Shown here piece after piece: positions 22,492 through 35,307 of a stretch of DNA of 64,000 nt (positions are counted from its first letter, which is position 1; every line of letters starts with the position of its first letter). Source of the stretch: Blasia pusilla (lineage: Eukaryota; Marchantiophyta; Marchantiopsida; Blasiales). The notes beneath the pieces were generated by a model. It was not told the origin of the DNA. It did not search any database and saw nothing but the letters and a program-made list of their open reading frames with translations. The stretch is from the NCBI GenBank assembly GCA_050084515.1, contig CM114271.1, positions 30,876,001 through 30,940,000 of the forward strand, in the 5' to 3' direction. A program made the position numbers and the translations under genes.

Positions 22492-22790
22492 GGATACTTG
22501 ACTCTTTGATCCCCTTTTTTGTTTTTCTGATGGGTTTTCATCGTGCATAATTAGCCATAATTAGCCCTTCTTGTGTATAATAGGAGTGCCTACTAATATG
22601 AGATATTATCAATAGCAACCTTTCTTGCTGTGGAATTGGCGAACCTAGTCAACACAGTGCTGAGGGAGGGAAAATCAAGTCCGGAAGGAAGGCTGCTAGA
22701 TATTTTATTTGCTTATAAACAGGAGGTTCCCTTTCACGAACTAAATAACAATGAGTATACTCCTGACGTGTTTATTGAATGTTCCTTATA

Positions 22791-22844
22791 TTCAATAGTT
22801 CACCATAATATTAAGTGCTCCTTATATTATGGTGAAATATTGAA
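22791..22844. repeat. 21-bp hairpin with one mismatch
   Basis: Arms 22791-22811 and 22824-22844 are reverse complements except one position, separated by a 12-base loop. The inner 13 base pairs are perfect (TTCACCATAATAT). The form fits a small foldback element or a MITE remnant. Confidence 0.85.
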
Positions 22845-25172
22845 CCATGCACAAGACTACAAATGAAAAAAAAAAAGTAATATTATACACTTTCCTCCTC
22901 CTTTCTCCTTACCCATCCCCTCTCGCACATGTTCTCTCCCCTTAACCCAACTCTCTTCTTTCTTGACTTAGAGGAGTCCTCAAAAGATAGGAGTCAACAA
23001 TAGGAAGAGAGATTTTGTGAATCCCTCCTCTCTTAATAATACAAATAAATGTGTAAAATTTGAAGAGGAAAAGAAGTCACCATTTAATTGTAAAGGAGAT
23101 GGGAAGTGGTCACATATAACTATTTGGTACTACCCTGAGAAATGAAGGAGTGGGGTATTTAATATGGAATTGGTGGAAAAGCGGAATATTTTGTAGGAAT
23201 AGAATCCAAAAATACTTGTGCCAAGCATGAGTATGAAAGTAGTCAAAATAATCTATGTCGATTCCGGTTAGCACTCAATAGGGCAAGTAATTTCTGAAGC
23301 AGATCTATAGGGAACTATCATATCTTAAACAACCTCATTGGAACTAATGATGCTTCATTAGCCTCCTTACCTCTATGAGCCTGTTTAGATGTAAGTGAAA
23401 CTAGGTATACGGGTTGTAAGTTCCAATAAACTAACAGTGGGTAGAAAATATGATGTTGACTATAGTTGGATTGAAAGGCATAGTTGAGGAACAAAAAAAC
23501 TAGCGGTTGCAGAGGTGTTACATACAACAAGCAAGTGGCTAAAGCATGAACACGGGATATGTCATTAAACCAAAATTACTTTTGTTGTGCCATCTTGGTG
23601 GAATCATTGTGGACAAGAGCTCTACTTTTAGTTTGAAGCTATGTTGCCAAGGGTTGGAAGGATCCTTGCATCCAAGTTCGCCAAGTTGGAGATGGAACAA
23701 GAAAAAAAATCTGGAATTCCCTCTCACATGGATGATTAGGCAAGTACTTTCCAACAAAGCATGTTGATACATTTATCATGCTTGCACATTCAAAGGAAGT
23801 AGGCACATTGGAATTTGGAAAAAATAGTAGAGCCTTGAGGGTACATGAGAGGAAGAAATGAACACATATGTGGCATGTGCAGATCACTTATAGAGTGGCT
23901 GTTTTTTCTTGTCTAATCAAAGTTTTGTGTTCAATTCCATGGCTATGAACCACCATCATGAAAACATAGCTTAAACTCGTGATGCCTTTAAGATGGGGGA
24001 AGCCTTCACATACATTGCTTATCCATCCACATATAATCTTTCCAACTTCTTTTCTCTTATATGTACATTCTGAAAACCTCACTAAAAGTCTCTTATGTTG
24101 TCTCTTACCTTCAACTTTCCTGTATTTCAGTATGTTCACACAAACACAAAATATCTACGTGTATGCTCTCATGACAGTTTCTTTTTCACTCATCGCACAC
24201 TTTGCATTTAACATATGGATCTCCTACAAATTGCTCAAATTACTTATGACAAATGCAAACGAGATTATCATACAAGAGAAATAGAAAAGACACTCTATCA
24301 AAATTTTTGGTTTAGGGTCACATTTCAAATTCCTTCTCAACTTCAAACCTTCTCCACCTCTATCCCTAACACCAATTGAATCTACCTACTTCAAACTTTC
24401 TAATCTTCATTCCATATGTACTTAAAGACCATATAATTTCATCGACTACATTCATATCCTCTATAATTTCACTTCTTATTCCCTATCAACTTTCCCAAAT
24501 TTCAGTTCTCAACTAAGTAATCTTCTTTTCATCGAACACATTTTACACTACACTATTATATGATACGTCACCAAATTTTTCATTCCTACTTCCATAAGTA
24601 TATAACGTTTACTTGCACTTCTCTAACAAATACACTGTCTACCATTCTTTTTTGCCACTACCCATTCTATTTCCAATTATTTTCTTCCCTACTTTTCCAC
24701 CTTCTATTTTCTTCCACCAATTCTACATGTTTTACTTTCATAACTTTTTACCAAACTATTGCAAATTTAACCACCGTCACTTACTCGCCGCATACTTGTT
24801 CAATATAAACATGTCCCTGTCCCTAAATTCAACAAGTTCTAATTTATTTCTATATGTGATTTGTAGTTTACTAATCAATAGTGATGTAGCGCACTGAATT
24901 CATATGCAATGCTCATTGTATGGAAAGACGCACTGATGACTCATCATCGTGCATTTGAGGCAATGAGTTGCACTTTACAAGATATTATGGAAGTGGTCGT
25001 GAGTAATCTTAGGCAAATAGTATTTGATGGAAAATCGATAATATTTGGTGGTAATTTTTTTTGAGTCTTACTTTTTGTTTGCTATAAGGACAGTCTAAAA
25101 ACTATCCAAACCACTATAAAGAGACCGTCTTTATGGTCTTATATAAAGGTGATGAAATTCATGACAAACATG

Positions 25173-25465
25173 AGAGTTCAAAGGTTGGAAGGTCATACAC
25201 ATGTTCCCCATCAAGCTTTTGGTAATTGGTTATTAGAAATGGAAGAGGATCATGTACATTGCCATCCTCATTTGGGAGATGACATTATACAATTTCTGTG
25301 TGATATGATTACCAAGAGTAATAAGATAGGTGATCTTATTGATACTATCTATGGAATTGATCTTGGCCAATTTTATGGCATCAACTTTTTTAGAGATACC
25401 AAAATTTTGACACCAAGAAATAGAAATATTGACAAAATAATCAAAGAAGCCAGGTCCCCTTTTCA
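25173..25465 (+). pseudogene. Helitron helicase fragment
   Basis: The open frame contains HQAFGNWLLEMEEDHVHCH, then GDDIIQF, IGDLIDTIYGIDL, and FFRDTKILTPRNRNIDKI. The spacing matches the 'FAxWLLxIG...DLIDxVY...ILxPRNxxVDxIN' part of Helitron PIF1-type helicases. Only this segment is present; no replication-initiator region is next to it. It is a remnant. Confidence 0.75.
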
Positions 25466-25481
25466 TGGAGCTAATAATTAA

Positions 25482-26289
25482 TCATCTTTCTTTTTTTTCT
25501 TTTACCAATTTCCTTTATGATTATGGAAAAATAGCAAGCCTCCTTGCAAATTTATAATATATTATGTAAATGAGCATGTTTACCTTAATGTCAATTGTGT
25601 TTCAAATGATAAGATGAATCATATTATCCAATCAAATTATTAAACACATGCTTGTAATCGACTTCTAGAGTACCTCCATATCGTTTGTGTTTGAATATTG
25701 GAGTAGTAATCATATCCCTCTTCCGAAACGTGAAGGGATCGAAGGACAACCAAACGATACTTAATTAACGATTTGTAGTTTCATCCAGAATGTGATAAAT
25801 GTCGAAATCATCACATGGAAAAATATTGGAGACAATTTTTTTATTTCACTTATCCCATTCATTATATGTGATGCCGATCTACGTGTTTGACTTTCATCTA
25901 CCTTTTGATTTATGAAGATTGCAATTCCCTATTTGTCTAGCTATAGTTATTAAATAATGTTTAAATAAAACTTCACAAAATGTTGAAATTTACTTACCTA
26001 CTCTTTATTTACTCATGTTCAATTATACGTAGCATTATCTAGACTAGGTGAGAAGAGTTCAATCCATACTACTATTGAAAACAATGTACAATCAAATGCA
26101 AATAGAGAAGGTCATTACACGCAAAATATAGTGTAAGAAAGTAATTAGATGAAATAAATATTCACATTCTATTCTTCTTCGGCATGCCCATCTATATGTT
26201 TCATTATCACAACACTAATTTCTTGCAAGCATCCATGCATGGGACAAGCACTTTACTAGTTTGAACTAAAATTTGTAACATCTTAGTTT
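25482..26289. other. AT-rich intergenic DNA
   Basis: No coding signal, RNA gene or repeat structure recognised. AT-rich up to the transition to block D near 26290. Confidence 0.5.
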
Positions 26290-26454
26290 GACGTAGGTAG
26301 AGTTCTATCGCGTCGACAATATAGAGAGTCAGCGGGCTATTTGGGTGTAACTTCATCTTGAGATGTCGGATGAGGTTGGCGACAGGTCTATTGCATCGGG
26401 AACGTTGTTTATGGCGATTTCCCTATTTTGGTTTTAGTCTGTAGGGTATAAGAG

Positions 26455-26488
26455 TGAGAAAGATGGCTTTCTCAAGCCATCTTTCTCA
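26455..26488 (+). promoter_or_regulatory. TATA-like box and perfect 15-bp stem-loop in the presumed block D LTR
   Basis: GGTATAAGAG (26445-26454) is followed directly by a stem of 15 bp (26455-26469 pairing with 26474-26488) with the loop TCTC. If the TATA box is used, the hairpin would lie near the start of the transcript. Confidence 0.6.
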
Positions 26489-26539
26489 TGTTGAGCCTTA
26501 GGAGCGACTCTCTTGCATATACGTGTGTGGGTGTGTAGG

Positions 26540-28560
26540 AGTTAGGGTGCTAGCAGCCGGATTCTCTCATAGCAGAGGGTGGATGTGGTTCGATATGCTA
26601 ATGTAGATTCATGAGTGGAGTTTGAGGCCGGGTGAGCCGTTTTTACTACTCTTGATTTTACATGAGAAAGATGTGAGGGGGTAGAGAATTCGTTGTTTGC
26701 AGGTAGGCAAGCGAGTTGCCTCCTTCGGGAGCCCCTAGAGACGTTGAGTGACGTTTGTTTTTCATTTTTTCTGTTCAAAAGGTCGTGCGCGTTAGCGCTG
26801 TATGCTTTCTCAGGTTTTTGTCGGCGCAAACTGATTGGGGACAATGGCAGAGTGTAGTACGGTGTGGGGCAGCGAGTGTGGCATCGACGGGTGAGCGGCA
26901 CATGGTGAGAACGTTGGTAGTCGGGAAGAGAAGAGCACCTTTAGGTCTTGCAGCCGCCGGGGGCTGTCAAGTAAAGGCGGCTAGTTAGGGGTCTAGGGTT
27001 AGGTCATAGCCATATTTATAATTCGGACGTATATATTGGCAGGTAGGTACGTATACGTGTTGTATTATGGGAGTGGCAGCTGAGTGCGTTGGGCTTTGCG
27101 TGAGGAAGGAGACGGGAGATGGGAATGCGTCCATAGGGACGCGTGCCGTAGGGAGTTAAGGCGGGCAGGAGGTGCAAGAGGGAGCCGCGCGGGCTCTAGT
27201 GACAAGGCCGAGCCGCGGAGTAACGAAAGAGAGTTGGGGCTCCAAGTTAGGGGGAGCCGCCATTAAGGCTCCAGGATGGAGGGAGGTAGGAGAGGCGCAT
27301 GGGGATGTGTGAGCTAGGTCGGAAGGAGGAAGGGCAGACTCCCGGTAGAGCAGAGTGCAGGGCCCGAAGGGAGGCAGCTGGGTCTCGGAGCAGAAGGCTC
27401 TAGAGGAGAGAGTAGAAGTCGGAACTGCGAGGTAGCTGGGAAGGAAGGGAAGGCATAGGGACTCATGGAGCCATGTCGAGGGCGTGCATGGCGCAAGTCG
27501 GATGGGGTCGCATAGGGCAATGGGCCCAAACTGTAATAATGACACGGTCCGGGAATCTCCAAGCTAGGGCACGGGGCTGCGGGAGTAGTAGTCGGAAGCT
27601 GAGAGTGTGAAGCTAGGGTTCAAGGACAAGAAGGTGCGGGGTACAGGGCCGTGGTTAGGAGGAAAGAGGCTGGGTCAAGGCCAGAGGGTCCGCCAGAGAG
27701 AAGGGCAGCGTGCCTGAAGGAGGGTTGGGTAAAGGAAGCTCTTCATAGGGCCGCGTACGCAGTTGAGGCCGGACGGAGTAAGACAAAACGAACGGGGTAG
27801 GATGGACCGAACGTGGTAGGGTCGACGGTGTGGCCAGGCTACCAGGTTGGAGTCAGCCAAGGGTGGGGCAGAGTACGTGGTCAGAGCCACGATATGGTTG
27901 TAGGAGATTTACATGGTTGGGCGGATGTGGTGGAGCTACTTACATAGTTAGGAGAGCTTCGTGGTTGAGTGGGCTTGTACTGAGTTTTTCAGAGTTGAGA
28001 TTTTCTGGACAATATTTTTGGAAGACTGCATTGACTGACAATGGGTGAGTTACATCGACACTTTATGACGGGGTGTTACTGATGGAGTGTGAGTATGCTG
28101 ATGCTGACGGGTAGTCCGCATCTGTTGACCGGAGAATCGACTTGCTATGCGAGGAGATGGTTATGTTGCAGAGGTTGCCATACCACATGGAGGAGTCAGT
28201 GTTGACGGTGCAATAGACTGATGGCGGGCGTGTTCAGGTTATCCATTCGAGTCCCTTTTCCCGTACTTATCTTGTGTGATTGAGAGTGTTGGGTATCGGT
28301 AGTTGCTGGTGTTAGATGGGAGTAGTGATGGTGACGAGTGTAGACTCCTTTCATGTGTAGCATGTTGGTGGATATATGGTGGTTTCCAAGTAGGGGTCAC
28401 ATGTATGACGCGAGAGTGTCAGTAGTTAGGTGATTTAGTTGGGAGGCTCATGGTGAGCCCGAGTGTTGAGCGTGCGTAAGGCCGGGTGTGTCATCACGGG
28501 ATTGGCATTAGCATAGGTGAGCTAGGAAGGAGTGTGGGAGACTCTTGGTAAGTCTAAGTG
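26540..28560 (+). other. GC-rich leader of block D
   Basis: About 2 kb of purine-rich, GC-rich sequence without a long conserved frame. It corresponds in position to the leaders of blocks B and C. Open frames on the minus strand here (for example 27545-27156) look like by-products of high GC content. Confidence 0.5.
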
Positions 28561-28600
28561 CTTGAGCGAGTGAGACAGGGTTGTCATCACGGCGTTCTTC

Positions 28601-29925
28601 CAGGGTTTGGAAGAACGGGGTAGTACGAGTAGTGGTAGTGGAGTGACACTGAGTGGTGTGAGATATCGAGGGGTTTCGAGTGAGGAACCACCCCAACTCC
28701 CATCCGTGGCTGGATCATCATCACTAGACAGCGGGTCTGGTGACAAGATCTTGGACGGGGACGGTGATACGTGGAGAGAGATGGACGACATGGGCCACCG
28801 GGGCATGCGTCGTTTCTTGGATGCAGTAGGCACCATAGATTTAGATGATTTTATCCAGGAGTTCGACACGTGGTGCGACTTCTAGGAGATATGGATCCCT
28901 ATGCGGTTCAACCCTTTTATGGCATGGAAGGGGTTGTTCCAGCACTTGGAGGGTCCGCCGATGGATGACTATATGGAGTTTTGATCTCTATACTCTGTAG
29001 AGATCGATGCCGGGAGGGTTTATTGGGCTCCAGGGTATGTGTCCACTAGTGGATCGCGAGGCGTATGATGGGATAGTGAGGGCGGAGAGACCTACACCAT
29101 CAGCTCGGGGACTAGATGGAGAGGATGGCAGTGAGAGTGGTGAGGTGGCAAAGACCTCTCCTGGTAGAGGACCACCAAGTTTCAGTCCTACAATGGAGTT
29201 CTTCTGATAGTTGGGGAGGAGCTACCAGGGTGTGCAGACCGACAAGCTGAAGAGTCTACAGGATTTTCAGCGGAGATCGGATGAGAGTATGAGGGAGGCG
29301 TTCACGCGCATGCGACGGTTGATCGTTGCCACATATGGGGTGAGTGAGGCGCAGTCAATACATTATTAATATGGGGCGCTCGATGAGGAGCTACGGAGGA
29401 GAGTTCAGGATGCAATGGTGCATCACACGCGGAAGCCCACATTAAAGGTGGTCTCCAAGTTGTCTGAGCAGGTAGAGCTCAACATGAGTGAGGAGCAGGT
29501 GGGGACCACAGGATTTTCGCGCGATACAACGGGTCGACGAGTTGGAGTAGATCTACAAGTGCCTCAGAGAGTAGGGCGGGTATTGTGAGCCAATGAGGCA
29601 ACGGCCCGTTCCGACATATGTTTCCCAGCATGGACCATGGTTGGCTTGTTGGACTTGTAGTGGATCACATAGGCAGAGGGACTGCCCACAGCATGGGAGA
29701 GGGCCGCGGTCACCTCCGATTGCTCACGAGCCACAGAGGATGGCCCAACCACAGTTGCAATTTGATCATTGTCATCGATATGGTCACACTAGGAATAGGT
29801 GTTATGATCTTCGCCGAGAGGTACGTCCAGAGGTAGGCAGAGGACTTGGGGGCGAGAGAGTTGGTGGATGATCGTGGTGGTAGAGTGCCATCACCACTCA
29901 GGGAAGATAGAGGATGTGCATCCAA
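28601..29925 (+). pseudogene. Gag with two zinc knuckles (block D)
   Basis: The acidic N-terminal part (28607-28885) resembles blocks B/C (GTIDLDDFIQEF against GTIELHDFIAEL). The capsid-like part follows at 28900-29520 with many stops. Two zinc knuckles are readable in different frames: CWTCSGSHRQRDC (about 29650) and CHRYGHTRNRC (about 29775). Gag is therefore shared by both lineages but has drifted far. Confidence 0.8.
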
Positions 29926-30315
29926 TGCAGCGCTCCGATCCTCACTCGCATCGATGAGTTGGAGCAGAGGATTGCTGCCATGACAATGATGCAGCCAGTG
30001 ATAGGCACAAAGCCAAGAGTAGCTAGTGTGGCTCTAGCCTCCACGTCGTATCAAGATACGGGGGAGGACTATACGGGATTAAGGTTTATGAGTAGTGTAG
30101 CTCAGGTTGAGGTTGCTGCGGTGGTGACTTGGGGTGCTGCGAGAGTAACCGAGCAATCGAGAGTGACCCACAGGAGGGGACCGATGGGGCGGCACGCATG
30201 GGTTCCCAAGTCGTTCACATTTTTGGAGGCGCTTCATACGCCATTGATGGTGCCTCGACGACCGGTAGTACCCACGGGTGGGACAAGTGCATCGACGTCA
30301 TGAAGAGTTGGAGAG

Positions 30316-31212
30316 TTGACTCCTATACCAGCTCGGGTGGAGCCAATGTCGAGCACGTTGTTGGAGGTGGCCACCAGGGTGAGCCAGACTCTATTGTTTT
30401 TCGCCATGGAGTTGGCGACATTGGGAGTTGGACCAGCGGAGGTGTCCCGGCTGGCCGCCACGTTATGTGAGCGTGGAGAGGTGATTGCCTCTCATTCAAA
30501 GGTAGTTGAGGAGGTGGTGGACTTGCCCTCACAGTAGGTGCTCGAGACGTTCCCCACTGAGTCATGACATGCTACAGCGGCGAAGTTGGTAGATATGCCA
30601 CCTAGGCCAGCGATAGAGCAAGCTATGATCACGCCAAGTGTGGTGTTGTTGGATAACCGAGCTGGAGTGTTTCGCTTGGTTAGTCCCACAGGTACGGTGT
30701 ACCATCCGCAGCGCGTCCTACTTGATTCGGGAGTGCAGCCCTTGATGTTAGGGAAGGCGGCGTGTTTGGCGTTGGGTTTACGGAAAGGCGACAACGAGCG
30801 TTGTCCCTTTCAGATAGAGACCTCTATTGGGGGCGTATCACCCATGCAGTACATGACTCGGCAGGAGTTAGTGATTAGACTCCAGTCAGAGCATGAGACG
30901 GATAGTGCGATGGTGCGTACTTAGGCGATTACGACACCGGCAATGTCGTATGATGTGTTGGTAGGGAGTACGATGTTGTACCTTCTAGGTTTCATTCTGG
31001 ATTTTTGGGAGGAGACGATTTCTTATCGGCCAGGGTGGCGATCAGGTGATGGACGAGTGAGCCATCTACTGGTGCAGTATACAGGGAGTAGTGGTGGTCG
31101 ATCATATGAGGATACGGTGACCACGTTTGGCAATATTCACATGTGGTGTTCGCTGATCAGGAGGGTTCGGGGAGAGGAGCACAAATGCGGAGGACATTCC
31201 CGTATCAGATAG
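30316..31212 (+). pseudogene. Retropepsin region (block D)
   Basis: The active site LLDSGVQPLMLGKAA (about 30718-30760) has Val in place of the usual Ala. The preceding spacer domain (TLLFFAMELATLGVGPAEVSRLAATLCERG) and the following YDVLVGSTMLYLLGFILDFW match blocks B and C. Stops at 30538 and 30922 interrupt it. Confidence 0.82.
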
Positions 31213-31309
31213 TCCCACGGAGAGACATGCCAGGATGGGTGTCTCTTCCCATGGTGCGAAGCTTCGTTATTGTTGATGGGGACGAGCATTGAGATGCGTG
31301 GAGTGCAGA

Positions 31310-31440
31310 GGAGCTCGTGAGGCAGGCGTGGAGCCGTGTCTATGCTTAGGGCAGGGTACGAGAATGTTAGATCTCTTCGGAGGGATCAACACGACGGGTT
31401 GCTGCAATGTGGCAATGTTGTGGGGCTAACGGCACCAATG
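31310..31440 (+). pseudogene. Start of C5-DNA methyltransferase (block D), cut off after motif I
   Basis: One frame reads MLDLFGGINTTG at about 31361-31396, the SAM-binding motif I of the family (VLDLFGGIS.G in B and C), in the same position downstream of protease. Similarity ends near 31440. Confidence 0.75.
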
Positions 31441-32621
31441 GTCATGTCGAGGACACATGTGTGAGCTATCTGGAATTAGGAGGACCCAATTGCAAAATAT
31501 TTTCTTGTTGCCCAATTGTCATGTGTCAAACATGCAAAACAAAAGACACTCTCCCATAATAATATATAGATGGGAAAGTTGTGGTTTGCGAGGGCTCATT
31601 ACCAAAAATGAATGGTGATTTCACACATTCGGTATAATTATTTCAGTCCTTCCGCTTTTGCAAGCACTAACGTTTCTTCCTCAGCCTTACCAAGCAAAGC
31701 CATGTGTGGAGCAAGGTAGAAATGGAAATGGTGGTAGCATTCCAAGAAGTGCAGCCCACCCATGAGGCGAAGTGAAGCCTACTAGCACCGCTCAACAAGT
31801 ACCATCCACACAAGCCAGATATGCGACGAATCAATCACCCACGAGAGGAAATCATGATCTTGATGGTGGGCAGATTGTTATACTACATCGGAAAGGCAAG
31901 AATCATAGGCCATGGAATCTGCTTGGATCCAAAGTAATGTTCTCATATTAACTTGGAAAATAAGATCAACGTTGTAAAATAGAGGTCGCCAACTTCCAAC
32001 ATGCAAGAGACCCATCCAGTGCGAAGGGGAGGGTTCCCAGTCTATCGACTTTACCACTCGAAATCACCCCGAGGAAGCGAAACTCCCACTATAGTTGAGG
32101 TTTACTGTACTCAAATCTCCACTGCTGAAGTGTTTGAACTGTGACCATCCACGAACGCTGCAGCTTGAGTCTTCACGGTAATGGTCTCGAATGTCCACTG
32201 CCCGTTGCTATGGATCTCCAAATGCAAATGCATCAGCTCGAGTCCGATCGTTTACTGACAGCTCCCTTGAATAGCTATCAAGTAGAGGCAGAGAAAAAGA
32301 CTGAAATTTCACCTTCGAAGATTGACAAAATTGATCACATGCTACCTGAATCATGACTCGAATCCCATTCACTTACATCTCACAGGGGAGGACAATGACT
32401 TACTCCCTCTTCAAAGATACGTGCAATGCCACTAGTGCCTCAGGTTCTGTAAGAGATGTGGACCTTCGCTCCACAATTGCAAATCATAAGAAGCTATAAG
32501 AACTCGCAAGGTTTACTTTAGGCAAGGCTGGATGGTTGCACTTCCTCATCTCAATTCAGATCATGTACATTCAGAGCAGAAATGTGAATACTAAGTGATG
32601 AATGACACAGCGCAGAAAACA
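31441..32621. other. Region between block D and SNF8
   Basis: No gene recognised. It includes the SNF8 3' UTR/terminator side. The short frame at 32141-32356 has no recognisable domain. Confidence 0.5.
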
Positions 32622-35307
32622 TCATGTATCGTTTCCCACAGATCCGTCCAAATCCACATCCACTGCACTAACACAAGGGAACCAGTATCGCCGTTTCCTA
32701 TCTGGATGTCCATCATCCACCATCGCCAAGCCCTCCTACGAGACAACCCCCGATACTTTTGGTAAGAAGTCCGCAGCTTGATTGCTGAAGATACAAAATC
32801 TGCTATGAACCGAGTCATGAAGCTTTATGAAGAAGAACAAGCTACACAAGATATGATACATGATGTCACCAATAATACCTTCATCAATATATCCAGGGCA
32901 TCAATAACCCTCCCTGTCTGCCATGAGAATTTTTTCACAATCTCCTCCGTAGTCACATAGCCTCGACTCTGAATAAAACACGGGATTTGGTTACGAACAA
33001 ATCTTTCAACTACCAGAGCAACGGAATCCAAGGCTGCTTGCACGCTAACAAACTGTGGTTTCGATTAGCGAAATGTCATTTCCTTGCGTATGTCTAACTA
33101 GAGAACCCGTAGACCTATTTCTTGAACTACAGATCAATGGAGATGAACAATTTGGAGCCAAGATTTTAAAGGAGTTATAAGCATGTACAAAATGTAGCCA
33201 GAAATCTGTGTTCTGGATGCCAATAGCTACATGAGAAAGACAAATAAAGTCTCTTCGGTACTAATTTAGACGGCAACAAAGAAGGAGCACACGCATAGAC
33301 ATCAGGAAAAACAAATATTGCACAAACCTGAGCTTCTTCAAGAATTTGATTGTGATCCTTGTTAAGCTCTGTAGGAACTGAGCGTACAAGCTTTCTGCTC
33401 CCTACAGCGAAGACTTCAAAGCCACCACCCAATGCCTGTGGATCATGTCCCAAAGCTAGTCAAACGACCACAGCATTTCAAAAAGCAATACACCGAAGTC
33501 AGTGCTCTCAAACAAAAGAGAGCAAGCTAACATCGTTAGACCATACTTGATCTCTATTACCAACAAGCTTTCAATTGCAAAGGTATTGAAAGGTATTGAC
33601 CTTTAGCTTGCTGATTGCCCGCAAACAGTCATCACTCGTGATGGGTTCTCGAGAAGCCCTCCGTCTCTTTGCAAGTAATGTACGAAGTTCTTCAAGATCA
33701 ATTAAGCCTCCATTGTGTGGCCGGGTAGCGAGGCAGATATCCACAATTTGAACACCTGCTCGTTCAGACCAGACTCAGTTCAGGAGACCTGGAGTTCAAA
33801 GAAGAAATATCACATAATGTGCTATTTTTTATCATATGTCTAACTAGTGAGATCAACTCCACTTCACGTCTGAAATCTTGAAACCTCTTACGCGTGACAT
33901 GAATATAGAAACAACCATTGAGCAAAAACTTAGAAGAAATTATTTAACCACTAGGATACAAGAAGATTAAGCATGCTGTACCAAACTGGCCTCCTGATAC
34001 AACATATCCATCAGTGCTCTAAATGATCAAGAAAACGAAAATGCTTTTTGTGTTTACTGAAACAAGCGGAAGTGGAGGACCAGGAAAATAAAGATGGTTC
34101 AGGACAGAAAGGACGAGCGTACTACCTAGCTCATAGTAGAAATCACCAATGCCAAGCAGCTCAGCCCAGAATCCCTTGTTGGAAGCAAGAGGATCAACCC
34201 CAATTTTCGAGCACATGGTGTGAAATTGGGCCCTGAAAGCTGGACTCTTTTTTATGTCATTCTGAAACATCACGAGGAGAAACAGAGGTTCAAGTTTCAA
34301 CATGTACACTTGGAGTTTGAAGCTGCCATATGGCACGTGTGATCATGATGCATAGAAACTCTGACCCGGACGACGAACTATATGTAGCTCGGAGTGAATC
34401 TAGTACTTCGTTTGACTGGAAGAGGATGGAACGGTAACCCTAATGCCCAAGAACGAAACTACGCCACCAACTCTGCAGCGTACAACTAGAGAGAATGGAA
34501 CGACAAAGACGCAACAAAACTTTGCCACAATTCCAAGCTTGTCTCTATTTTGAGTTGGTTACTGTCTCGGAACGCTCTACTCGTGGCAAATATATGTGAT
34601 ATCCATGAGTGAGTGACAGAGTATCCTCCACAGATCAGACCCGCTTTCTCCTTTTCCCTTCTGTGATTCATTCCCCAGTAATCCTCACACGAAGATGATA
34701 GGTGGAAGAATGGAACATATTAAAAAATTCTCCTGAAAGAAAGATGAGGCACAGGTTTTTCTTCAACCCTATGACGCTCTCCTTTCATCTAAGAAACTAG
34801 AGCAGTTGTAGAGGATTGATGATGCGGGTGGAGATCTCAATCCCACTGCCCAAGGGATTCATCAGAGTTGCAGTGGATCTCAACTTCTTCCTCTGACAAC
34901 ATCACAATTCAAGCCGTATGAATCTTATCCTCCATGCTGCTTGAAGCTCATGGGATAGGTGCTTTTGAGAACGAAATTGGAATGACAAAACTTGTGGCAC
35001 CAAAGCATGCAAGATCAACGGACACGAGTGACAGTGAAAGGTGACAGTGCCATCCCAAGAAACTAATTGTTCCGGATGTTCAGTTCTAGCAACTACGCAC
35101 TGGTAGTAAAGGAATTTTACCGACAGGAAAAGAGAGAAAAATCACCTTATGCTTTCTCGCGAATTCCTCCAGTTGAGTTCTGAAAACAGAGAGCTGCTCC
35201 TTCATGAGATCTGTTCGAGCTTTGGCAACATCTTCGCCCAGTGACCGGTACTGATTTCTAGAAGCTGCAGCTGTCTGCAATCCAGCTATACCTGGACGCC
35301 TTCTCAT
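32622..35307 (-). CDS. SNF8: ESCRT-II subunit SNF8 / VPS22 (EAP30)
   Basis: SNF8 joins VPS25 and VPS36 in ESCRT-II, which sorts ubiquitinated membrane proteins into multivesicular bodies at endosomes. Six exons, 35307-35146, 34261-34126, 33755-33601, 33435-33328, 32968-32879 and 32735-32622, have GT/AG borders and consistent phases. They give 254 residues, close to the human length of about 258. Key blocks are [83 protein letters not shown], and a C-terminal winged-helix part ending [20 protein letters not shown]. No stop or frameshift is seen. It is divergently placed to the glutaredoxin-like gene, with about 1.2 kb between starts. Confidence 0.96.

Larger units (their letters stand above)
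22140..25148. other. Gene-poor region with palindromes
   Basis: No gene is recognised. It contains a TATA-like stretch (ATATATAGATATC near 22338), a 20-bp palindrome at 22472-22491 and a 21-bp hairpin at 22791-22844. An open frame at 22630-22866 (MELANLVNTVLREGK) overlaps that hairpin and has no recognisable domain. The part 22300-22620 could be a solo LTR of another family. From 24290 to 24900 the sequence is pyrimidine-rich and low in information. Confidence 0.45.
26290..31440 (+). mobile_element. Block D: diverged relative of the DNMT-type Ty3/gypsy family, truncated
   Basis: Plus-strand order is a putative LTR and GC-rich leader (26290-28560), gag (28600-29925), retropepsin (about 30690-30770), then the first motif of the methyltransferase (31360-31440), where it stops. 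Gag and protease clearly match blocks B and C in architecture but differ at many residues, so D is a separate lineage. RT, integrase and a 3' LTR are absent. Confidence 0.8.

Noticed and set aside
27156-27545. Minus-strand frame of 129 codons in the block D leader
   Set aside because: Low-complexity Ser/Pro/Leu composition in a GC-rich leader, with no domain.
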